Source: an uncultured Candidatus Nitrosopumilus sp.
GTDB taxonomy: Archaea > Thermoproteota > Nitrososphaeria > Nitrososphaerales > Nitrosopumilaceae
Reading direction: 5' to 3'
Assembly: GCA_905479565.1 (NCBI GenBank)
Contig: CAJQMY010000018.1
Span: forward strand, 1 to 64,000
DNA length: 64,000 bases
Part shown: in pieces, positions 1 to 6,614 of the stretch
Numbering within the stretch: position 1 is the stretch's first letter
Layout of the letters: the number at the start of each line of letters is the position of its first letter
Translations under genes and position numbers: made by a program
The notes under the pieces: generated by a model
Told to the model about the DNA's origin: nothing
The model's input: only the letters and a program-made list of their open reading frames with translations
Databases searched by the model: none

Positions 1-67
1 ACTTGAAAAGAAAACAAACTTGTTCATATTAGAATCAAGAAATATGAGTAATTTAAGAATTCTTCAT

Positions 68-328
68 CTAAAGAGTGTCAATTATAGATTTTAGATTTTC
101 AGGTAAATCTGGCAATTCAGTATGGCTTTCATTATTTTGGAGATTTTCAGGACCTATTCTTCTAACTCGTTGAGTTCCAAGAAGTGTATCAATATTTCTT
201 TGAATATCTTTTTCAGATAGAATAGCCTTTAATTTTTCTGTGACAGTTGCTTCATTTTCGTATTTTTTAATCCCATACTGAACAAGGATGGTTTTTTCTT
301 CAAACGAAAATTTAGTCATGTTTTTCAA
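68..328 (-). CDS. Small hypothetical protein (86 aa)
   Basis: A short soluble protein rich in charged residues, with no signal peptide or membrane segment. The middle (residues 25-55) looks helical and amphipathic, followed by a loop rich in Asn, Pro and Glu. I recognise no family. It is divergent from the membrane protein starting at 377, with about 50 bases between the two starts that must hold both promoters. The start is the first ATG; a second Met at residue 4 is an equally good start. The function is unknown. Confidence 0.5.
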   Translation of the reverse strand: MKNMTKFSFEEKTILVQYGIKKYENEATVTEKLKAILSEKDIQRNIDTLLGTQRVRRIGPENLQNNESHTELPDLPENLKSIIDTL

Positions 329-376
329 GAGTAGTTTATGGCTAATAGTCTTTGGTTAATCAAAGATAGTTAAAAT

Positions 377-892
377 ATGATGAATTATGAATTGACTTAC
401 TTGGCAAGTAAATTACAATTAATTTCAAACGTATTAACAACAAAAAGATATGCCGCCATTGGAATAATTAGCGGTACAGGATTAGGAATAATTTATTATT
501 TTTTGACAATGTCAGTGCTACCATCCCACTTAAACACCACAATGGAAATAATGCCTTACTATATTTTAACATCAGTTGGATTAACGATAGGAATTTCAGC
601 ACTAGCTGGAATTAATTTTGCAATGATAGCATTTAAGATAAAAAGAATGAAGATGATGAATTCTGTAAAAACAAATTCTTCAGCAGTATTAGGTTGGGCA
701 TTTGCAGCATTCACCCCTGGTTGTCCAGCATGCACTGCACCTTTAGCAGTAATTTTGGGCGCAGTTGGAGGATTGTCATTATTTCCAATGCAAGGCTTAG
801 AATTGAAATTCATTTCAGTAGGAGTTTTAATTTTCTCAATTTGGTGGATTGCAAGGGGATTACAAAATAAAAGTTGCTGTAAAATAGGATAA
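377..892 (+). CDS. Four-helix membrane protein with CPAC motif
   Basis: An integral membrane protein of 171 aa with about four hydrophobic segments (near residues 25-45, 61-87, 102-131 and 142-160). The third segment carries TPGCPACTAPL, a Cys-Pro-x-Cys pair inside a membrane helix, and the C-terminus ends with a second Cys pair (KSCCK). Paired cysteines in this setting suggest thiol redox chemistry or metal binding, but this is inference and I cannot name a family. The start has two adjacent ATG codons and either is possible. A tRNA-like repeat follows right after the stop. Confidence 0.7.
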   Translation: MMNYELTYLASKLQLISNVLTTKRYAAIGIISGTGLGIIYYFLTMSVLPSHLNTTMEIMPYYILTSVGLTIGISALAGINFAMIAFKIKRMKMMNSVKTNSSAVLGWAFAAFTPGCPACTAPLAVILGAVGGLSLFPMQGLELKFISVGVLIFSIWWIARGLQNKSCCKIG

Positions 893-895
893 AAA

Positions 896-914
896 TGGAC
901 CCACGGGGATTTCG
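896..914. repeat. Short tRNA-Val 3'-end-like sequence
   Basis: This stretch reads TGGACCCACGGGGATTT and matches the 3' acceptor/T-arm end of the tRNA-Val gene at 6461-6535 (TGGGCCCACGGGGATTT) in about 16 of 19 positions and in the same orientation. The rest of a tRNA is absent. It lies just after the membrane protein gene and just before the stop codon of the DUF488 gene. It may be the outermost remnant of integration at the tRNA-Val gene. Confidence 0.5.
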
Positions 915-957
915 CTTATTAAATTGACAATAGAAGTGATGTAGACAGTCGTGGAAA

Positions 958-1317
958 TTAAGATTTGTCTTTTAGTTTCTGTTGCAAAACAATAGCATGG
1001 ATAGGTTTAGTATCTTTAGACGCAGAAAGAAGTGTGATGATTTTTTGATCATGTATAATTTTTTTAATTTCATTTAGTGAATCACAATTTTCCTCAATTT
1101 CTATAAGATATTTTTTCTGAAACTGTTCTCTTTTTTCTAAATTATCATGATACCATTTCCGTAAATTATTACTTGGAGTAATCTCTTTTATCCATAAATT
1201 AACTCTAGCATGTTCTTTGGATATTCCTCTTGGCCACAATCTATCTGCAAGTATCCTATAGCCATCTGTTTTAGTAGGCTTTTCATAGACTCTTTTGATT
1301 TGTATCATCTTTTTCAT
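958..1317 (-). CDS. DUF488 family protein
   Basis: A protein of 119 aa with the typical DUF488 (YeaO-like) pattern: the N-terminal KRVYE strand, DGYRILADRLWPRG around residues 18-31, then LWIKEITPSNNLRKWYH. The family is small, cytosolic and widespread in bacteria and archaea. Its biochemical role is not established. The length is normal for the family. Met4 is an alternative start. It stands alone on the minus strand between two probable accessory genes. Confidence 0.85.
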   Translation of the reverse strand: MKKMIQIKRVYEKPTKTDGYRILADRLWPRGISKEHARVNLWIKEITPSNNLRKWYHDNLEKREQFQKKYLIEIEENCDSLNEIKKIIHDQKIITLLSASKDTKPIHAIVLQQKLKDKS

Positions 1318-1379
1318 AATGAAAAATAATGAAAATTCCCTGTAAAAGTATTAAGATATTGCGTCATAGTAGAAAAAGA

Positions 1380-2654
1380 TTAAGAAACTATTATTGATCC
1401 TTGCATACTAGTATGCAATGCACAAAAATAGTCATAGTTACCTTTCTCATTTAGAGTAAGTTCAAACTTTTCTCCAGGCTGTAAAAGACTACTATCAAAT
1501 TTACCATCATATTCCGTGGTTCCAGATTTGACAGACGTTACTGTGTGTTGATTTCCATCAACATTGTCAAAAACAATTGTTTCGCCAATAGATGCTTGAA
1601 TAATATTTGGAACATAAAATGGAGATTCTAATCCAACAATGTCAACAGTATTTTCTTTTACTGAGTCTATTTGTTGCATAACATCTTTTGTTCCTTCATT
1701 ACCAAAGACCTGAATTACAAATCTTGTTGACGCTTCTCCAAATAATGGATTCGAATATGGTACAACATTAAGATCTGCTGTGATCAAGTATGTTCCCGCT
1801 TGAGAGAATGTATGAGTTGATGAAATTACACCACGATGACCATGATATGCACCGTTTAATGGAATTGGTATTGGTGCATTAGGTTGATCACCTGAAGTTG
1901 ATGGATAATGATAGTATCCTCTACTAATGGATAACAAACCATCAACGTGTCTTGCATCTTCTCCTGTTTTTGCGTTATTTACGTCTATGAGTAAGGTGGT
2001 TGGTTCTCCTACAACAATTCTCTCAGGTTGAGTAGAGAGAGTTACTATAATTTCAGTATCAGGTTCAGATCCTGCCAATGTGACAGTTTTGCCTTGGTTC
2101 ACTACATTTACAGAAAATTCAAAACTTCTTGAACCAAAGTTATTGATTGGATCTTCAGTGAATTTCAGTAAATCTCCAGACACTACAGCTCTAGTTTGAC
2201 CTAGTTCTGGTACCGGATCTCCAAGCATAAAGGGACCTGATGATGATACAGTGTATTTGACTGTGTATGTTCCTGCCTCAGAAAAACTATCTTTAAAGTT
2301 CATAATTCCAAAATGACCATGAAGGGTGGTAGTTTTGTGAACTATCTCCCCATTAGGACCAATTATTGCATATGCCCAATCTGTATGTGATAGATTTGCT
2401 AGACGACTTGAATCAGTAACTTTAGCATTTACTGGGACTAGAGTTCCTGCTACAATTGTTTCAGGTACGGTAAATTCTATAGATACATCATCTTGTGTTA
2501 GGGTTCGTTCAATTAATTTTACAGAATCTGTTTTCATAGAATTTTGTTCTGCAAAAACATTTTGTGAAAAATCAATTGAAGGCTGAACAAACAAGGCTAT
2601 CAAAGCAATTGATAGTACTGTTGTGGATATTCCCATGAATCTTGTGGTATTCAT
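1380..2654 (-). CDS. Secreted protein with C-terminal plastocyanin-like domain
   Basis: A 424-aa exported protein. Residues 1-35 form a signal peptide ending in VFA. The middle (about 45-320) is beta-rich and looks like two or three Ig-like/CARDB-type modules. The last 90 residues form a cupredoxin: GNQHTVTS supplies one copper His and CALHTSM the Cys, His and Met of a type 1 copper site. Thaumarchaea use many such blue copper proteins as extracytoplasmic electron carriers. The large N-terminal part suggests a cell-surface role rather than a free carrier; this is inference. An ArsR-type regulator lies upstream on the same strand. Confidence 0.85.
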   Translation of the reverse strand: MNTTRFMGISTTVLSIALIALFVQPSIDFSQNVFAEQNSMKTDSVKLIERTLTQDDVSIEFTVPETIVAGTLVPVNAKVTDSSRLANLSHTDWAYAIIGPNGEIVHKTTTLHGHFGIMNFKDSFSEAGTYTVKYTVSSSGPFMLGDPVPELGQTRAVVSGDLLKFTEDPINNFGSRSFEFSVNVVNQGKTVTLAGSEPDTEIIVTLSTQPERIVVGEPTTLLIDVNNAKTGEDARHVDGLLSISRGYYHYPSTSGDQPNAPIPIPLNGAYHGHRGVISSTHTFSQAGTYLITADLNVVPYSNPLFGEASTRFVIQVFGNEGTKDVMQQIDSVKENTVDIVGLESPFYVPNIIQASIGETIVFDNVDGNQHTVTSVKSGTTEYDGKFDSSLLQPGEKFELTLNEKGNYDYFCALHTSMQGSIIVS

Positions 2655-2746
2655 AAAAAATAAGATACAAAATTAGTTTAAGATACTTTTACCAAACAAT
2701 ACCCAAATTTTACCAAGATCAAAATAAAGAAAGAAAATTTTTGAAA

Positions 2747-3121
2747 TTATACCATAGATACAATTTCATCAAATATTTGTTGGTTCCCTTCAAATAGAGG
2801 AGAGACAAAGAATGTAGTTATTCCACCGCCTTGAAATCTTTCAACTAGATTGTTATCTTCCAAGGTCTTAAGATGATGTGAGGCATTTTTGTAATCAATC
2901 TTGATATTTTTTGATATTTGATTTGGATTACTTGGTCTGTTTCTTAGAAGTGAAATGATTTTTACGCGATTTGTTGCCCCTCTAGTTGAAACAAACAAAC
3001 TCCAAAAAACTTTTTCAATTCCGGATGTGCAGGTGTCTGGATGGATTTGACCGTGGTTTGGTACATAATTAATATATGATATCATGATAGCATATATTAA
3101 TATATCTATAATTGATATCAT
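2747..3121 (-). CDS. ArsR-family winged-helix regulator
   Basis: A small DNA-binding protein. The winged helix lies in the C-terminal two thirds (about residues 45-110): RVKIISLLRNRPSNPNQISK, then DYKNASHHLKTLEDNNLVER as recognition helix and wing. This matches the ArsR/HTH_20 type common in thaumarchaea. The first 35 residues are low-complexity and overlap an AT-rich inverted-repeat region that looks like a promoter/operator, so the true start is probably downstream (for example the ATG at 3085 or a non-ATG codon). It is divergent from the RHH gene at 3159; both may be controlled from the shared region. Confidence 0.75.
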   Translation of the reverse strand: MISIIDILIYAIMISYINYVPNHGQIHPDTCTSGIEKVFWSLFVSTRGATNRVKIISLLRNRPSNPNQISKNIKIDYKNASHHLKTLEDNNLVERFQGGGITTFFVSPLFEGNQQIFDEIVSMV

Positions 3122-3129
3122 GCTATCAT
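3078..3129. promoter_or_regulatory. Operator-like inverted/direct repeat in divergent promoter
   Basis: ATGATAGCAT at 3084-3093 and its exact reverse complement ATGCTATCAT at 3120-3129 form a 10-bp inverted repeat. Each arm is preceded by TGATATC, giving two near-identical 17-bp direct units as well. The whole lies between the ArsR and RHH reading frames, right where a dimeric regulator would control both. Which protein binds is unknown. Confidence 0.55.
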
Positions 3130-3139
3130 TTTATATATA
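3129..3139 (+). promoter_or_regulatory. TATA box of RHH regulator gene
   Basis: The sequence TTTTATATATA is centred about 25 bases before the ATG at 3159. This is the usual distance from an archaeal TATA box to the transcription start, so the mRNA is probably leaderless. The box directly abuts the operator-like inverted repeat. Confidence 0.5.
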
Positions 3140-3158
3140 GGCACGATATGCAGAAAAT

Positions 3159-3821
3159 ATGGCAAAAGATATGCTTGTTAGAGGCTTAGATGAGGAAATA
3201 TACTCATCATTAGGAAGTGCTGCAAAAGAAAAAGGAATTTCAATTAACTCACTAGTGAAAGATGCCATTGATTCATGGTTATCAAAAAAAGACAACACCG
3301 TAAAAATTCACCATCTAGTTTTGTACTCTGATGACAAATCCATGGTAAGTCTTTTAAAATCTCTGGATTATTTTGCAAAAAAAAGTGGATGGTTCAAATG
3401 CCATTGTGGTTCTAATAAAAATCCCGTAATAAAAATACTAGATGAGATGAAGTGGTACAATGGAACAATTATTCCGTATGATGCAAATTCAAAAAAAATA
3501 ATGAATTATTGTGAAGACGTTATGCAAAAAATATCTAAAAAAGCAAAAGGTCAACCAATTTGTTGTGTAGATTTCATGGTTAGAGATATTGCAAATCAAA
3601 AATCATTATCTCAAGCAGTGGAAATTGAACATCAGTATAATCAAAATCGAACTAGTGGGTTAATGTTTTGCCCATATAAAACACCAGATTTACTGTCAGC
3701 AGGAATTGAAGATATGATTGAATTGTTTGAAGAACATGATCAAATATTTATTTTAAAAGGAGACAAAGTATACAAACTTCATCTAACCCTGGAAAGTATT
3801 CATAAAATGATTATGAATTAA
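3159..3821 (+). CDS. Ribbon-helix-helix regulator with unknown C-terminal domain
   Basis: A 220-aa protein. Residues 1-45 have the Arc/MetJ-like ribbon-helix-helix form (DMLVRGLDEEIYSSLGSAAK, then a helix ending in AIDSWLSKK). The remaining 170 residues form a separate domain with a Cys/His cluster (KCHCGS near 87-92, CC near 143-144, CPYK near 179-182) that may bind metal or sense redox state; this is inference. The gene is divergent from an ArsR-type gene across a palindromic operator. A leaderless start is likely. I do not recognise the C-terminal domain. Confidence 0.75.
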   Translation: MAKDMLVRGLDEEIYSSLGSAAKEKGISINSLVKDAIDSWLSKKDNTVKIHHLVLYSDDKSMVSLLKSLDYFAKKSGWFKCHCGSNKNPVIKILDEMKWYNGTIIPYDANSKKIMNYCEDVMQKISKKAKGQPICCVDFMVRDIANQKSLSQAVEIEHQYNQNRTSGLMFCPYKTPDLLSAGIEDMIELFEEHDQIFILKGDKVYKLHLTLESIHKMIMN

Positions 3822-4255
3822 TATTTTCTAATAATTTTAAAATCAATCAAGACTCAGTTTAGCAATGGACTAGGATCCAATTTGCATCTAGTACTTCAAT
3901 TGATTTAATATTATTAAGAATGCTTTGCAAGTTAATCTCATATTACTTATTTTCTTTGATGAAGATAGTAACAACATCTAAAGCTGAATTCAGATCTTTT
4001 CTTGCAAATTCAACAAATAATTTAGCTAGAGTTTTAGTTCTCTATTTTTTAGAATTTTACCAAAATTATCAGTGAAATTTAGTTTGGAGCAAGCTCAAAA
4101 AAGGGATAAAGTGATTGTTGTATCTATATAGAGTTAAAAGGCCAAATTAAATTAAAAAATAATCAGTAAGGTTCTGAACGTAAATTTACTTTATCAAGAA
4201 ACATTTCTATACATTAAGCACAAGTGTGTCCTATTTGAGTACCAATATAGGATGT
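3822..4255. other. Gene-poor stretch with decayed coding fragments
   Basis: This stretch of about 430 bases has no intact gene. On the minus strand, two short frames separated by stops read like former protein. One has the pattern TLAKLFVEFARKDL near 3950-4050 and the other INLQSILNNIKSIEVLDANW near 3859-3935. They lie in different frames and are too short to assign. I read this as remnants of a lost gene, with low confidence. Confidence 0.3.
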
Positions 4256-4302
4256 TGGCACACAGGGATTCAACCACTGTTTTAGGGATGAAAGTGGACG
4301 CA
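4256..4302. repeat. Cassette boundary repeat, copy 1
   Basis: This is a copy of a repeat of about 47 bp that is also found at 4842-4890, with about 85-90% identity over the shared core (GGGATTCA, CCA.TGTTTTAGGGATGAAA, TGGA.GCA). Its first part resembles the tRNA-Val 3' end. Copies 1 and 2 are in direct orientation and bracket the GYD-repeat gene. Confidence 0.7.
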
Positions 4303-4348
4303 ACAAGTATGAAAATGCTTATCTAAATTGAATTTATGAAATTCTGTT

Positions 4349-4678
4349 ATGGGTTTGTTGGATAGATTTAGTCGTACGTTTGACAAGCATGGATATGACC
4401 TAGATGGGTATGACAAGAAAGGATACGACAAGAACGGGTATGACAAGAAAGGATACGACAAGAACGGGTATGACAGTGACGGGTATGACAGTGACGGGTA
4501 TGACAGTGACGGGTATGATGAAAACGGGTATGACAGTGACGGGTATGATGAAAACGGGTATGACAGTGACGGGTATGATGGACTAGGATACAATCACCTA
4601 GGTTACAACAAAGAAGGATACAACGAAGAAGGATACAACAAATTCAATAAAAAGAAAAACGAAGTACACGGAGATTAA
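4349..4678 (+). CDS. GYDxx pentapeptide tandem-repeat protein
   Basis: A 109-aa protein. After a short N-terminus (residues 1-14, LLDRFSRTFDKH) come 17 tandem five-residue units of the form G-Y-D/N-x-x (residues 15-99), then a Lys-rich tail. The variable pair is mostly KK, KN, SD or EN, so blocks are basic, acidic and mixed in turn. Periodic Gly-Tyr-Asp repeats occur in scattered proteins of bacteria, viruses and eukaryotes without a settled function. There is no signal peptide. The frame is preferred over the two other open frames across the repeat because it starts before the repeat and continues past it. It sits alone between two direct cassette-boundary repeats. Confidence 0.65.
   Translation: MGLLDRFSRTFDKHGYDLDGYDKKGYDKNGYDKKGYDKNGYDSDGYDSDGYDSDGYDENGYDSDGYDENGYDSDGYDGLGYNHLGYNKEGYNEEGYNKFNKKKNEVHGD
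4391..4645 (+). repeat. 15-bp minisatellite encoding the GYDxx repeats
   Basis: There are seventeen 15-bp units (GGNTATGACNNNNAN type), nearly identical in the middle (units GGGTATGACAGTGAC and GGGTATGATGAAAAC) and diverged at both ends. All are in frame with the protein. Unit number is likely to vary between strains by slippage. It is not a CRISPR: the units are contiguous and have no spacers. Confidence 0.85.
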
Positions 4679-4841
4679 AACAAACTTTTGACTGAATACA
4701 TTCAACAAAAATGTGCATCCTCACTGCCAACCTGTTTACTGAATCTGAAAAAGATAACAGTATGCATAAAAAATAATCTCAAATTTATAGAAGATCAAGT
4801 CGCACTAGAACCGTTTTCGAGTAGAAATTTCAAAAACTATA

Positions 4842-4890
4842 TGGGCCCACGGGGATTCAGCCATTGTTTTAGGGATGAAAATGGAAGCAG
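4842..4890. repeat. Cassette boundary repeat, copy 2
   Basis: The first 17 bases (TGGGCCCACGGGGATTC) are nearly identical to the 3' end of the tRNA-Val gene at 6461. The rest matches copy 1. The repeat ends exactly at the stop codon of the next minus-strand gene (4891). The order repeat-then-gene-stop recurs at copy 3, which suggests that each repeat is the left edge of a separately acquired unit. Confidence 0.7.
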
Positions 4891-5406
4891 TTAATCTAGT
4901 AGTTTAGGAATTTCACCAGAATAATCTATCCAAGAATTAGTACCCAGTAATTCAGACCCATTGACATTAGGTTCTTCATAACGCATTACAAAATTTTCTG
5001 GTCCATGAGCATAAGCTACAACCAAGCCATATTCTGCATCCAAAAATCCTCCATGAGGAATTAATCCAGGATAACTAATACGCCAAGCTTGTCCATCTAT
5101 AGGCACTGGTCCTAAAGTCAATTTACCAACAGTACTATCGGGCAATACAAAGAACCATGTCCACTGACCTCCGGATACAATTGTCATTACTTCATCGATA
5201 CCCATACCATTATCTGCACTGTTTACATGAAGCTTCCCAAATTTCTCTTGAAGATATACAATAGTTTCAGGGGTCATGGCCTTCATATCATACATTTTGG
5301 GATAAGGAGGAATACCATCTTCAGATGTGGTTAAAAACCCTCCTTGAGGGACTGCAGGAATTCTACCTGCTTTATCAATTTGTTCAAGCAGATCTTCTCT
5401 ATCCAT
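4891..5406 (-). CDS. Unknown protein of a two-gene cassette (171 aa)
   Basis: A soluble protein with no signal peptide. It is rich in Gly, Pro and aromatic residues and mostly beta by appearance (VPQGGFLTTSEDGIPPYPKM near 19-38; GGQWTWFFVLP near 79-89; IPHGGFLDAEYGLVVAY near 115-131). I recognise no family. It begins 10 bases after the stop of the membrane-anchored gene at 5416, so the two are co-transcribed and may work together on the outer membrane face, or may once have been one gene. Its stop lies directly against boundary repeat copy 2. Confidence 0.6.
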   Translation of the reverse strand: MDREDLLEQIDKAGRIPAVPQGGFLTTSEDGIPPYPKMYDMKAMTPETIVYLQEKFGKLHVNSADNGMGIDEVMTIVSGGQWTWFFVLPDSTVGKLTLGPVPIDGQAWRISYPGLIPHGGFLDAEYGLVVAYAHGPENFVMRYEEPNVNGSELLGTNSWIDYSGEIPKLLD

Positions 5407-5415
5407 AGAAAAAAT

Positions 5416-5730
5416 TTAGATTAATTCAGTGGTTTCATCAGAGTTAAGAGATCTTGTTTGTGAAGTTTTTAGTAAAGGCAAAGCCTTTTCTGGTAAAGGA
5501 AGTGTACTCACACGAACTCCTATTAAGTATAGTACTTTGTTTATATCATCTAGATTAGTTGTATCAGGTTTTCCATCACTGTATGAAAGGTTGATTTCTC
5601 CAGACGATAGCATTTCTACATTCTTGTTAAGAGATACTATAGATTCTGAAACATCAGAACTAAATAATATACCAAATATTATTGTCACAGATGCAATAAT
5701 GATTACTGCAATAATTATACTAGATTTCAT
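5416..5730 (-). CDS. Single-helix membrane-anchored protein (104 aa)
   Basis: Residues 1-27 are a hydrophobic anchor or signal (KSSIIIAVIIIASVTIIFGI). The rest is a polar tail with no recognised domain. Its stop is 10 bases before the start of the 171-aa gene, so the two form an operon. The tail would lie outside the cell. The opposite strand also has a long frame, but the clear N-terminal anchor and the operon layout favour this one. Confidence 0.5.
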   Translation of the reverse strand: MKSSIIIAVIIIASVTIIFGILFSSDVSESIVSLNKNVEMLSSGEINLSYSDGKPDTTNLDDINKVLYLIGVRVSTLPLPEKALPLLKTSQTRSLNSDETTELI

Positions 5731-5770
5731 GACTTTTTAATTTCATTACAACATTATATGTAGATTCAAT

Positions 5771-5814
5771 TCCGTAGAGGCTTGAACCTTTCTGGAGGAT
5801 TGAATTGGATGCAG
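5771..5814. repeat. Cassette boundary repeat, copy 3 (diverged)
   Basis: The right half (GGATTGAATTGGATGCAG) aligns with GGATGAAAATGGAAGCAG of copy 2 with one gap. The left half keeps TTGAACC, as in the tRNA-Val T-arm. It ends 7 bases before the stop codon of the next minus-strand gene, in the same arrangement as copy 2. The similarity is weaker and needs an alignment to confirm. Confidence 0.4.
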
Positions 5815-5820
5815 AAGAGA

Positions 5821-6327
5821 CTATTTTGAGACTTTGTAATGCAAATCAACTAATTGATCATGCTTTTCTGTTTTAATTAATTCAAGCTTCGTTTCATTTT
5901 TAATATTTTGGAATAGTGAAATTCCTTTTCCTAAAAGAACAGGAATTACAGTTATGATTATTTCATCTACAACACCTATCTTAAGAAAGGATGCAATGAT
6001 TTTGGCTCCTCCAACAAGCCAGATATCTTTTCCTGCTCCAGGAGAACCATCTTTGATAAATTTTTCAATATCAGATACAAATTCTACATTGTCATTGTTT
6101 TCCTTACTAGTTCTAGTGAAAACAAATGATTTCTTGTTCTTGTATGGATATTCTCCAAATGTTAATACTTGATCATACGTAGTTTTACCCATAATTACAG
6201 TATCAATGGATTTGTAAAATGTATCATAACTTGATTTCGAAGATTTTGGAAGCCAGTCGATACTGCCATTTTCTCTTGCAATGAAACCATCCAAGCTGGA
6301 TGCAATGTAAACCAAAATCTTTGTCAT
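5821..6327 (-). CDS. RibD C-terminal/dihydrofolate reductase-like protein
   Basis: A 168-aa reductase-fold protein. It starts with the strand KILVYIASSLDGFIARENGS, then WLPK and VIMGKTTYDQVL (residues 44-55), and carries the NADPH-site loop DIWLVGGAKI near residue 101. This is the YyaP/YwjB type of RibD_C-like proteins, often stand-alone and of unknown substrate. The length is complete for the family. It lies between boundary repeat copy 3 and tRNA-Val, so it would be the most recently inserted cassette under the tandem-integration model. Confidence 0.85.
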   Translation of the reverse strand: MTKILVYIASSLDGFIARENGSIDWLPKSSKSSYDTFYKSIDTVIMGKTTYDQVLTFGEYPYKNKKSFVFTRTSKENNDNVEFVSDIEKFIKDGSPGAGKDIWLVGGAKIIASFLKIGVVDEIIITVIPVLLGKGISLFQNIKNETKLELIKTEKHDQLVDLHYKVSK

Positions 6328-6460
6328 ATTGAATACTATGATGTTAGAGTTATAATCTTAGATTCAAGTCTTTTTGGGATTGAGCCTTTTTTAAGAAAAT
6401 GTTTGATTCAAAATATAGACTATTGTTTAAGGATAATCTGGATCTAAATGTGAATGATCA

Positions 6461-6535
6461 TGGGCCCACGGGGATTTGAACCCCGGATCTTCGCCGTGTA
6501 AGGGCGACGTCATAACCGACCTGGACTATGAGCCC
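6461..6535 (-). tRNA. tRNA-Val (anticodon UAC)
   Basis: A full cloverleaf can be drawn. The acceptor stem GGGCUCA pairs with UGGGCCC, the anticodon stem UCGCC/GGCGA holds loop CUUACAC (anticodon UAC), and the T-arm is CGGGG-UUCAAAU-CCCCG. The discriminator base is A and CCA is not encoded. The 3' end points to lower coordinates, where four partial copies of this end lie at 5771, 4842, 4256 and 896. This fits repeated site-specific integration at this tRNA gene. Confidence 0.95.
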
Positions 6536-6614
6536 AGAAACCTACCTTGTTAAAATCCATTTAAACTTTGAGACAAGAGAAAATCTAAAAATTTGATAAA
6601 AAATCAAGAAAATC

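Noticed and set aside
4282-4593. Minus-strand frame with Ser-Tyr-Pro repeats over the GYD gene
   Set aside because: It is the mirror of the 15-bp repeat; it has no independent start context and covers a direct boundary repeat.
4391-4645. Regular 15-bp repeats that look like a CRISPR array at first sight
   Set aside because: The units are contiguous with no spacers, and they keep one protein frame throughout, so this is a coding minisatellite.
4688-4894. 68-aa plus-strand frame after the GYD gene
   Set aside because: It runs through boundary repeat copy 2 and has no protein-like pattern; overlap with the repeat and a gene end makes it an accident.
5429-5740. 103-aa plus-strand frame opposite the anchored protein
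   Set aside because: The minus-strand frame has a clear N-terminal anchor and operon spacing; this one has neither.
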